From assembly GCA_003427395.1 (NCBI GenBank), contig BFEA01000268.1, forward strand, positions 1,967,484 to 2,007,120: a DNA stretch of 39,637 nt, in the 5' to 3' direction. This stretch comes from Chara braunii. Taxonomy: Eukaryota; Streptophyta; Charophyceae; Charales; Characeae. Positions within the stretch are counted from its first letter, which is position 1. The number at the start of each line of letters is the position of its first letter. Below are positions 10,892-20,440 of this stretch, one piece after another. The notes beneath the pieces were generated by a model. It made no database searches. It was not told the origin of the DNA and was given only the letters and a program-made list of their open reading frames with translations. The translations under genes and the position numbers were made by a program.

Positions 10892-11244
10892 AACAGCCAT
10901 TTCGTCAAAACGGACATATTATATTTTTTGAACGACATCAAAACTGACTTTTTTTGCCAAAATCCGGCCGGAATTTTTTGCTCCTGGGGGTCCGGCGTTC
11001 CCAAAACGCCGGACCCCCTACATGTATCTGGTCTATGGTTGAGACCAGATACAATTTTTTTATTTTTTTTTATTTTTTTTTGGGTATCTGGTCTCAAGCA
11101 TAGACCAGATACATGTAGGGGGTCCGGCGTTCCCAAAACGCCGGACCCCCAGGAGCAAAAAATTCCGACCGGATTTTGACAAAAAAAGTCAGTTTTGATT
11201 TCATTCAAAAAATATAATATGTCCGTTTTGACGAAATGGCTGTT
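10892..11244. mobile_element. Fold-back MITE, copy 2
   Basis: This is the same family as 429-772. The arms start AACAGCCATTTCGTCAAAA, pass through GGGGGTCCGGCGTT..AACGCCGGACCCCC and ATCTGGTCT, and close on a T-rich spacer (about 11,053-11,087). The element is 353 bp and non-coding. TTTG at 10,888-10,891 and again at 11,245-11,248 is a plausible 4-bp target duplication. It was inserted into the LINE ORF2 region just after the RT domain. Confidence 0.88.
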
Positions 11245-11248
11245 TTTG

Positions 11249-13292
11249 GAAGGAAAACCATACCTCACTGATTGGACGCTCTTTAATAATTAACAATGCG
11301 ATATTGACCTCCTTGTGGTATAAATCAGCTATCTGGGCATTAGACATGAATGCCCTACGCCCCTTGAAAGATAACCGCCTTCTTGTGGCGGGGCAACCAC
11401 GAGAATTGCAATATGATTAGCAGAGTGACATGGTAATACATAATCCAACCCAAAACGAAAAGGCGGACTGGGCATCATCGATCCCCCAGCACAGACTAAA
11501 GCACTGGCGATTCACTGACTCAAGTGTATGCTCTTCAACCTCGAATCCCTTGGAGGGGGTCGGTCTTGGAACAGATCACTCGTTTATCACCACAAACACG
11601 GAAGGGTGTGACCCGCTGATGCAGTTGGAAAATAGGGGATGACCCATCCCAAAACAAAAGTTGCAACAACGGGATCCCCCCCGTGACTCACCCAGACAAG
11701 CAGCAAGGGCTGACCCCTTTTGGCCCAGCCTCCTCAAAATATGGATAAGCCTACCCCTACCGGACAGAATCTCACTAGAAAGATGGGAAGAGGTGGCCCG
11801 ACAGCTCCTCTTTGGAAATAGATGGGTAGTGGATTCAAAGGGTTAAACCCTCCACTGCACGGACTCCCCATGGAATGGTTGGGTTAAACGAGGGATAAGG
11901 AGGATAAAAGACATATGGGATATAGAAAAGAGAGACTGGATCGACCCGGGCCAACTAAAAGAGAGACTACGCTACTATCACTGACCGGAGGAAGCCTTGG
12001 AGGTCATAGTAGAAAAGGTTCCCCTAGCCTAGTGGAGAATCCTCTGGAAAGGTCCCACCTTACAATAATTGAATTGGATGGCATTTTCGGATTGCCCAAA
12101 GGGGGTGGGCAACATAGTCTACTGCGACCCCAACGAAACAGTAGTAGTGAGTCCTTTCCAAGTAAGCCGGAACAATGTCGTCCAAAAAATATCTTCGGAA
12201 GAAACTTTAATATGCCAAAAAGAGGAGTTATTCAGAATTAGGGTGCTCCACGAAAAATAGCAATTGATAGTCTATCTCCTTTGGGTTCCGGTCCACCACT
12301 TGGCCCTGAATCCGACGGAATGGACATGGACAACACGGGGAAAGACAGGAAATACACTAGATCACAATACGGCCTAACTGTCAAATCGACCTATAGGCTC
12401 CTCGGGCCGAGAATAAACCTTCGGGACCAGGTTGAGACGTGCTGGATGAGCTACCTGAACATAAGTAAAAACAAGTCAAGATCAATAAGGTGGTTCAAAA
12501 TGACCAAGGAAAAACCGGCAAAGCTTGCCTCACTTCAATGACAGATAGAGCACCGCTGCCTACCGACAAATGATTGGCCGATAGACAGAACAACCCTAGA
12601 ACAAAGAGGGTGAGCCCTGCCCTGGTGTAGGCTGTGCACAAATGCATTCCCATCCAGGAAACGACCAGAAACAATCGAGCCCATGAGCGCTTTGGTTGTG
12701 GAGATGGTGGGATAGAATCTGGGAACAACTAGAAACTCAAACCCCGTGGCTGTGGGACTGGAAGGCCTTGCTGTGTGAAGCTTGGCCTAAGGACCAGCTG
12801 GATGAATTCACCAGCAACATGTTCAAACGGGGGCGCAGAGCGGTGTTCTGGGCCCTCTGGAGACGGCACGGCACATACGAAAAGAAAAGGGCAAGACTAG
12901 AGGGACCAGAATTAACGGAAAGTATACAACAGCAGATTCAAACAAAAATAACTGCAAAATGGGAGGGGTTTAAGGCACAGACTCATATACTACACACACG
13001 GAAAGATATCAAACAAAAAATCCAGGAATTGAGCTCGAGCTGGCTTGGGGGGGGAAATGGGGGGAGGATAGGGAAAGTGGAATGGAAAGGGGAACAAAAG
13101 GAACCAGGGGAGGGCCAAGGGAGAATGAAATTAGTAAGAGACTACCAGCTACTTTTTCATGAGTGGACAAAGATCGACACAGCTATCCCGATGAAACCTA
13201 GCGAGGAATTCACTGACTTCTTCCGCCCCCCCATCAAACTGCCTGGTAGGAATGAAATGGTACGGGAGAGATTGATGAAATCAAGATGGAAA
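11249..13292 (+). pseudogene. LINE ORF2, C-terminal region with zf-RVT-like motif
   Basis: After the MITE the coding trace resumes with RSLIINNAILTSLWY and continues in fragments. WVKRGIRRIKDIWDIEKRDW (about 11,881-11,941) is the post-RT segment that also occurs in the second LINE copy. IEHRCLPTNDWPIDRTTLEQ followed by C-R-L-C (12,545-12,640) is the zf-RVT-type zinc region. The last 200 codons (12,696-13,292) are one open frame rich in Trp and basic residues (WRWWDRIWEQLE, RRAVFWALWRRH), as in LINE ORF2 C-termini. The frame is cut at 13,292 by a retroposon and continues briefly after 14,523. Confidence 0.75.
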
Positions 13293-13302
13293 GTCCAATT
13301 CA

Positions 13303-13375
13303 TGTAGCTCAGTGGTTAGAGCACCGGTTGGAAATGCGCATTGTGGTATGAGGTTGCGGGTTCAAATCCGTAGCC
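13303..13375 (+). promoter_or_regulatory. Internal pol III promoter (A and B boxes) of the retroposon
   Basis: TAGCTCAGTGGTTAGAGCA (from 13,305) is a full tRNA D-arm/A box, and GGTTCAAATCC (13,359-13,369) is a B box. The T stem TGCGG/CCGTA pairs over 5 bp. The acceptor stem does not close well and the anticodon arm is expanded, so this is a tRNA-derived SINE head, not a working tRNA gene. Confidence 0.8.
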
Positions 13376-13690
13376 TTGCACATGGACACCGACAGGGTGT
13401 TAGAATGACGCACGGCTGGACACACACCCCCCTGGGATGACGCAGGCTAGCTATTACAGACACTGCCTGCGCACCACCCAAGGGTTGTTCATGGTGTTGT
13501 ATGTTGGTTCTGGGTCTCACATGGGCTGCTTGGGGGTGTTGGTCTTGGGTGTTCTGTTGATCTCCCCAGTCTGGCATATCATACATTCGTGCCATTTCCA
13601 CTAGTCGTTCACAAGGTCACGGGTTTGAGCTTGGTTCGGACCTTGGGGGGGTCCTTGTCCAGCTTACCCCGTTCTCTCTCTTCGATATAC

Positions 13691-13895
13691 ACACATGATG
13701 CTGCCTATACATCTCGATACATTGATTCACAGAGTACGCATAGCCTTCGGACATATACATAGCTTGCGAATTATACATGGCCTACGGGCTACATACACAA
13801 GCTTCCACACATGGTGCTGTCTGTACATCTTGATACATAGATACACGGAGCATACATAGCCTTCGGGTACACACATAGATTGCGAACTACACAAC
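13691..13895 (+). repeat. 116-bp tandem duplication in the retroposon body
   Basis: ACACATGATGCTGCCTATACA at 13,691 recurs as ACACATGGTGCTGTCTGTACA at 13,807. Similarity continues through ATAGCCTTCGG and CATAG.TTGCGAA. The second copy fades near 13,895. Confidence 0.8.
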
Positions 13896-14522
13896 TATCA
13901 GTCTGGGGGGGTCTAGTCACTGGGTGGGGTCTAGTATCTGCAGTAGGGACAGGTATGGGCCACCAGAGTTCCCACTGATGTTCGAATATAACTGTCTAGT
14001 GACTATATATAAGGCTTAGACCCTGGGGTAAGGGTAGGGGTATAAGTCGCTCTGAGTCAGGCCAGTCCGAGTTCCGCCTGGCCTTGGGTAAGCTAGGGGA
14101 AAGGCGGTAAGACCGCTTCATTGGGTGCTACCCTGTCTGAAACCTAGGGCCCAGAGTCTCTTGGGGCCTGTAGTAGATTGTCTGGGCCTGGCGTACGAAG
14201 TTCCCGTTCGACACGGCTCGTCCGATTCCGCTTCCACCAGGGCTGGGCAACCTATCAGCTCTGGTGCATATCACTGCTGTTTGGTCCAAGTTACCTGCCC
14301 ATTGGTAGGGTAATGGTCCTGAGGGCTGGTCACACTGAGGTAGGACAGTGGGATAGGGGGTGAGCTAGGAGTATTGACGTGAGGATGGGATGGGAAGTGG
14401 TCTCATATTCTAGGACACCCACAGCCTACAGCTCCAGGTGATCACTGTGTACTCAGTGACTGACCTCTACAACACCATGGACTTCAGAAAAAAAAAAAAA
14501 AAAAAAAAAATCAAGATGGAAA

Positions 14523-15009
14523 AATGGAAGAGATTCTGCAAGGGTATCAGATGTTGAGGGGAGGGCAAAGGTTTTAGGGGTTTAAGGGTTTACTCCAAGA
14601 AAGGAGATTATATAAGCAGCAAACAGGATAGCAACATCCATCCACCCCCCATATCCCAGGCAACACAGCACTGGCTTTGTCATGTAGATCTGGCGCCACA
14701 AGAAAGTGAAGAGGTGCTGAATGGGTCCAGAAAAAGGATGGTTCTGGGTGCGTTGGCATTCCCAGGTGCTAGAGAAGTCCATGAGACACACAGTCACTTT
14801 CTCTTAGACATCACAGACACCAACGATGCTCAACGCATATGCTCATGTATTCATCAAGGTACGCTGAACCCGATTTCCAGCAGGTGATGCTCCCCACCAA
14901 TAGATGGAGCGGCCACTAGCAGGCCTATTAGGGAGGGCTGCTCCTATCACCCCCCCTAGCAGGCCTGCTCAGACCTTAAAAAAAAGAAGGACAAAAAAAC
15001 AAAAAAACA
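14523..15009 (+). other. LINE 3' end: last codons, 3' UTR and A-rich tail
   Basis: After the retroposon the ORF2 frame continues for about 20 codons to a stop near 14,583. The rest is non-coding and ends in an A-rich run (14,978-15,009), taken as the tail of the old LINE. The next base begins a second LINE-related coding trace. Confidence 0.5.
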
Positions 15010-15912
15010 TTCGGATTCCTACAAACAGCCTTTGTTCGGAAGCCTGTGTATACTCAACACAAACACCTCTGCTCGTGCGTGACTCGTGTTGGCTGACATG
15101 GGTGGCCAAGGGGGTGTTCACAGTAGGGGATCTGTGGGAGCCCCGACACAGTGCCTGGAAAACGGAGGACCAACTGAAAGAACAGCTCAAACATATCAGG
15201 AATAGAGCAGGAAAACGGGCTCAGCTCCAGGAAGCCATTCGCCTGGCATGGGTAGCAACTGAAAAAAGGCCCACAGTCGAGCAGGGCAATTGGGTGGTCC
15301 CCTGCGCTGACCTTTGGAACCCCCGCACCGTGTTCCAGGTCACACGGAAAGTGGGCCAAGAAGCCCACCTTCAGGCACACCATATAGTAACCCCGAGGCC
15401 CAGGTGGTCCAACATACTGAGGGATGAGGAAGCGGACCGACAATGGGGGTGGGCGGGGCTGGTTAGAATCAGGGTACTGGATGGAGAGGACCACACGAAG
15501 TTCACATACCAACCCACCTCCCCGATCGCCGCTCTCCCTTTCGATCCGGTGGAGTGGGAATGGCCAAAGACGGGGGCCATGGGCCCCCTCAAATTGTGGC
15601 AGTACATGTCAAACAGGGATACACGATGGTACACAAGAACAGGCCAACAACCCAGACAATCAAACAGAAGTGGGCAAAGAATCTATCCTGCCAGCCGAAG
15701 ATCTTCATAATTTTTGCTGGTCGCACTACGCACACATAATGCCCACCTCACATAGAGCTCTGCAGTGGCAGATTCTATATCGGTGCCTGCCTACGCCGGA
15801 CTGGCTAGTGCCTAGAACAGACCTGGAACAGCAAGGACGGTTGTCACCAATATGTCAAGACCGTGGCAGAGCGGATGCCGGCGGACCGGTAAGGCCTGGT
15901 CCCTCCAGCTAG
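15010..15912 (+). pseudogene. Second LINE fragment, ORF2 C-terminal part
   Basis: An open frame to 15,710 encodes WVAKGVFTVGDLWEPRHSAW, which aligns with WVKRGIRRIKDIWDIEKRDW of the first LINE; the following QLKEQL matches QLKERL. A frameshift after about 15,650 leads to the frame ILYRCLPTPDWLVPRTDLEQ (about 15,767-15,828), the counterpart of the zf-RVT region IEHRCLPTNDW... of the first copy. Its last Cys-rich part is lost. The fragment lacks endonuclease and RT and is clearly a different, diverged copy of the same superfamily. Confidence 0.7.
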
Positions 15913-16104
15913 ACTAGCCTCTGGGGAGGGGAACTCTTCGGCCGCTAGGCCTGTGCGCTCGCCCGACAGACGTGTGTGGATCCTTGATTGCCACGTGGCA
16001 TCTGTTGTTAGTGACGTAGACATCCCACGACGCATGGGCAGGGGTAGCGCCAGCTGTGAGATTGACAAGGAAACGCAATAGGGGCGCAACTTTCTGGGTA
16101 AGAG

Positions 16105-16622
16105 ATGGATTTAGTGGGGGAGCTACAACGTGCAGCAGACGAATGGCTGATTACCTAGTTGGAGAAGGGATGCAGGTGGCTAGAGGAGATTGTGGGGGAG
16201 CTGTCTTTGCGGTCGCAGGAGGAGCCAAAGATCGAAGGGGGAGCGATCTCTCTGCCTGATTGGCTGAATGACACAACCGAGTACATGCTGGATATCATAT
16301 GGGAGTTGGAGGAGGGGCCGGATCCCCAGCTCGAAGCCTGCATTGGTTGGAGGAGGGCAGATGGCATGATGACTGCCTGCAATGCCCTCTTCATTGAGGG
16401 TCGCAACCTGCGCAATCTTTTGGAGGAGCGACTAGAGGGCGATAATCGGTTGGAGGAGGCACAGGGAGCGACAAAGGTAACAATGCCAACATCAATAACA
16501 ACAACAACATCGACATCAGTGATATCGGCGGCTGCGAAGACAATGAAGGNTACAGCGCCAACAACAATAACAGCAACGACATCATCAATAGCAGCATCGA
16601 CAGCGGTGGAGACAAATGCGGT

Positions 16623-16676
<54 letters not shown>

Positions 16677-17013
16677 AACAGAAAGGACAGGTACATCATC
16701 ACCACGGCTTTCAACAATGACAACAGCACCTGCAGTGCTGGCGGCGACAATGACAACAGAGACAACAGCAGCAACAACAACAACAACGACAACAACAACA
16801 ACAACAAGAACAACAACAACAACAACAACAACCACCACAACAACCACAACAACAACAACAACAATAGCAACAACAACAACAACAACAACAACAATAGCAA
16901 TGACAACAACAACAACATCAGCGTCGTCAACAACGACGGCTACTGCGATGAGATCAGCAGTGATAATGGCAGTGGCAACATTAATATCCCAATTTTCAGT
17001 AGCGTGTTCATGA
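16105..17013 (+). pseudogene. Unrecognised frame: acidic helical domain plus Thr-rich repeat
   Basis: An ATG at 16,105 opens a frame that has a TAG at 16,156-16,158 and then continues to 17,013. Residues before the repeat are rich in Glu, Leu and Trp (LPDWLNDTTEYMLDIIWELE, RNLRNLLEERLEGDNRLEE), which looks helical and possibly coiled-coil. From about 16,480 the frame runs into ACA/ACC triplets coding poly-Thr, with one 'n' at 16,550. I do not recognise a family. It could be a broken host gene, a retroelement fragment, or chance openness helped by the repeat. The first 110 codons look most protein-like. Confidence 0.4.
16622..16915 (+). repeat. (ACA)n trinucleotide repeat
   Basis: There are long ACA runs at 16,622-16,680 and 16,770-16,915 broken by GCA, GACA and CCACC variants. 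They read as poly-Thr on + and poly-Val or poly-Leu on -; frames on the - strand here are artefacts of the repeat. Confidence 0.95.
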
Positions 17014-18944
17014 TCTTGGAGGATACTCTAAAAAAAACAAAAAATGTATGGTCGACATCTGCTCCACGTGGTGCCGACTGGCCCAATATGTGCCTCTCTT
17101 TCTCGGTTTCATTTGGTTTTTTTCTGCGCACAGTGTGGTAATGGTTTCAACACTATTGAGCGCATCGGGCCGACACCACACAAGGCAGGGCGGGACCCTC
17201 CCGGCCACGTCACGCAGGAGTCGGTCTTAATCCTCGTCGAGAATAAATAATGGAGCTTTCGCAAGCCGTCCCGGCCGAGTGTGCCAGCCATACCTCTCGC
17301 GAGCCCTTACGACAGGATAGCGCATACGCGAGGCACGACTTACCTCCACCTTACGGGAGTTGTCACCTCCCTTCGGTGGGCNTATCCCCGCCGAGCTACC
17401 AGTCCACAGTACGAAAGTTAATCAGTCGCAATCGCAGAGGTGGACCAGCCGAGGGCGTTTCTCGTTCACTGTAGCATAGGGGGTACGCGCGGTATTACGC
17501 CTCTATCGAACCCACACGCGAATCAGCATATTGGGGGGCTGAGGTCCCAAGCGCGACTCGTCGCCGGTCGACTAGGACGCATTCTACACGCCACGCATAC
17601 ACCACTATAAAGAACATAAAAATAAAAACACACACACCCACGCACGTACATATACATATACAGAACGACACTGAACAACCACGCGACAACACTCCTAGTC
17701 CCTTAGTAGCCATCCCATAACTCTCCGCTGTGGGAAATCGGATAGGCGTTGCACACGAGACTTAGTATAAAACCGCGCGGACGCAGGGCTAACTCATATC
17801 GACTCGCAATGCAAGCATACGCAAGCGGTCGCAATGATGGCGTACTATGTAGTACCCATACTCATGAGATCCTCGTTAATCTCGAGGATCGCGTTCGACA
17901 CTCAAGTGTCGGCTGACATGCGCCTTGAGGGACTGATCTCTCGACGCTAGACAACCGCCAAGTGCGGTTGAGAACCACACCCTCTTCTGCACCCTGCGGA
18001 GAGTGGGTGGTACACAGGTTCATACCTTTGGTAGCAATCGTCTCGTATTGCCCTCGAGACCAACTCCATCATCTAGGGTCTGGGAATAAATCAAGGGGTT
18101 TGACTTTGACGGTTGCCACGGACTACAACGTCCAACCATAGAAACTCTCAAAACCAAAGGCTAAAAGGGGATGTCCCGTTTCTCTCGAAAAACATAATTT
18201 GTTTAACCCTTACGCACGGTCATAGTAGGCCGCAGAAAACACTCAACACATATGTATTTACATATATAGAGAGAGGGTTATTAATATAGGACGATAACTT
18301 CTCACAGTCATAGTGAGACTCCTCTCAACCATATATATATGTATGTGAGCGTAGACAGTCAAATCCAAAGTTTGAATCACCAAACATAGCTGCAATCACA
18401 TCAAATATTCAACCAAAAGCATGCACTACACGGGATCAACTTCAATCATTCTTTGCTCTCACACCCCTCGCTTTAGCCATGCAAGCCTCACTCTTGTGTA
18501 ACTCCTCAAAATAAAATACTCAGTAGTTTTCTTAAATGGCCGTTCAAATAAAGTCCGGGCAAAAACACAATAAAACAGTTCAAATCACAAGGCTAAAGCC
18601 CTTAGGTTGAGTGGCAGGAGTGGATTGGAGTTGAATCGTAAACCGACGAATCGAAAACCGGCCTGTTATATGCGATAACAGAAGGTGATCCTCGTAGGAT
18701 CAAGCTGAATCTAGTCCTGATCCTGAATCAATCGATCAATAAGACCTGTAACACAAGACAGGTCAATCCCCAAGTTAAATCTATAAGTCCCTGAAGAATA
18801 ATCTCCATATCACGATCACACTCAAAATCCTCCTAATTAACTAAGCTCGAGTCTACCTTTAAGCAAGTGTCCAAAGAAGGGTGGACCCATGGCAGAATCT
18901 CCCCCATACAGGGTGGATCACCAGAATCGCTACCTGTCAAAATA
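17014..18944. other. Non-coding repeat DNA, no supported gene
   Basis: GC-rich at the left (to about 18,200), then AT-rich. Frames are short and overlapping. TATAAAA occurs at 17,767 (+) but no gene follows. An 'n' is at 17,382 or close by. It could be part of a degraded LTR retrotransposon, but I cannot place its borders. Confidence 0.5.
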
Positions 18945-19530
18945 TAACCTAACTCCTTTAAACTAAGAAAATTTCGGCAGCGCTTCCCGTAGGTTCCCGT
19001 AGGGAAAGTGCCTTCTCAAAATTCATAATAACTCAAATATGAAAACAAAAATCAACTATAATTTTGGAAAGCCAAATTTTGTCTAACTCCCTGAATTAGT
19101 AAAAATTTGGGCAACATCTCCTTAAGAAAGGTAGATCTTCCAAATTTATACTAAGTCCTATATGAATTCAGAAACGAGACCTGAGTTCAACTAAGACAAA
19201 ATTTAGCTAACCCCTTAGATTTGTAGAAACTTCGGCAGCGCTTCCCGTAGGTAAAGTATTATTCCAAGATTTATACAAAACTAAGTTCAGAATCTAAAAT
19301 AACTTTGACTTCTCAAGGTCTAATTTTGTCTAACTTCTTGGATTAGCAAAAATTTTGGCAGCACTCTCTTTAGAAAATGCGGCTTTCTGGATTTTCACTA
19401 AGTCAAAAAGTCAGAAAAACTGGACTATGAAAAAAACAAAATCTGACTAACTCCTTCGTTTTGTAGAAATTTTGGCAGCGCTTCCCGTAGAGAGAGTGGC
19501 TTACCAAGATTTATACGAGACCAAGTATAA
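18945..19530 (+). repeat. Five irregular tandem units of ~118-135 bp (GGCAGCGCTTCCCGTAG motif)
   Basis: Units begin near 18,945, 19,080, 19,207, 19,328 and 19,446 with CTAACTCC-like sequence, then a TAGTAAAAATTT.GGCAGC core. Units 1, 3 and 5 carry GGCAGCGCTTCCCGTAG; units 2 and 4 carry a diverged version. The same CGGCAGCG motif occurs in the leader of the LTR retrotransposon at 37,730. Confidence 0.8.
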
Positions 19531-19827
19531 TAAAAGTTCTCAAAAATGCAGAAATTGATCTAGGTAAAAAAACTGAGCTAAGAAGTGCAGGAATTTGAAA
19601 CGAACTCTTATGGTTCTAGCATGTGGCAAGCATCCAAAACAACTACCGATCAAACTGAAACTCAGACCAAGTAGTAATCTCACTCAATCACATACAAGGC
19701 GAAACCACAAAGGTAAGTACTCTCACCAAGTCACATACAAGGCGAAACCCAAGTCACTTTATATAAGATAGTTTATGAAACCCTCAGATGATTCAACCCT
19801 TATACCCAATTTACATATGGCACAATA

Positions 19828-20440
19828 CTAGACCATTCGGCTTGGAAACAATGTCCAGCGTGCCTTACGATATACACGAACAGATTGCACTACTACTTCT
19901 CTCTTCTTTGGGCATATGACTAGACCATTCGGCTTGGAAACAATGTCTAGCCGCCCTGAACTGTTTAATATCCAAAATTTAGTAGCTCTCTGATTTTGTT
20001 CTAAAAAAAAGTGCAAATATGGGCAGGGCACTGAACCATTCGGGTTGGAAACAATGTTCTGCTTGCCCAAATTACTTAAAATTATACTGTGTAATTTCCC
20101 TTCTCTTCTTAGTGATATGGCTTAGCGTTGGACCATTCGGCTTGGAAACAATGCCCAACTGTCAGTTCACATGCAAATATAAGCAGAATACTTTCTTTTT
20201 TACTGAGTTTATACTTATGTGCGTGGTTTTCAGGCTAAACCATTCATCTTAGAAATAATGCTCAGCCTTAGACCAAAATCCTCCATCAGAATAAAACAAG
20301 AACTTAAACTCTTCAATTCAGGCAAACCCTCATAAATTAAACACAACAACCAGGTCATTTAGCTTAGAAACAATGTCTGGCCCTTCAGAAAACAGCCAAA
20401 TAAACATAGTCCTGGGTCATTCAACTTAGAAACAATGTCG
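19828..20440 (+). repeat. Seven dispersed copies of a ~28-bp motif (ACCATTCGGCTTGGAAACAA)
   Basis: Copies occur near 19,830, 19,922, 20,034, 20,130, 20,238, 20,355 and 20,416, each reading CATTCGGCTTGGAAACAATG or close to it, followed by a variable C/T-rich end. Spacing is irregular (about 60-117 bp). The later copies are more diverged (CATTTAGCTTAGAAACAATG). They are non-coding. Confidence 0.85.

Larger units (their letters stand above)
13293..14510 (+). mobile_element. tRNA-headed retroposon (long SINE-like), 1.2 kb, poly(A) tail
   Basis: TCAAGATGGAAA at 13,281-13,292 recurs at 14,511-14,522 directly after a 23-24 A tail (14,487-14,510), a classic target duplication of LINE-mobilised retroposons. 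The head is tRNA-like with intact pol III boxes. The body (about 1.1 kb) has no coding frame and holds a 116-bp tandem duplication. Typical SINEs are 100-500 bp, so the length is unusual: either a composite SINE or a longer non-coding retroposon. It interrupts the LINE ORF2 frame, which rejoins when it is removed. Confidence 0.85.
2354..15009 (+). mobile_element. Old LINE (non-LTR retrotransposon), split by nested insertions
   Basis: The LINE runs in order: gag-like ORF1 with a CCHC knuckle, then ORF2 with APE-type endonuclease, reverse transcriptase and a C-terminal zf-RVT-like region, then a 3' part ending in an A-rich tail (14,978-15,009). Four later insertions can be separated out: 5,433-7,937, about 9,403-9,577, 10,892-11,244 and 13,293-14,510. 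Removing the first and last, with one copy of each target duplication, lets the LINE reading frame continue across the site. The 5' boundary near 2,354 is approximate. Many stops and frameshifts show that it is dead. Confidence 0.8.

Noticed and set aside
13303-13375. Functional tRNA gene
   Set aside because: A and B boxes are good, but the acceptor stem does not pair and the element has a tail and target duplications, so it is a SINE-type head.
16155-16933. Poly-Val and poly-Leu frames on the - strand
   Set aside because: They are the complement of the ACA triplet repeat.
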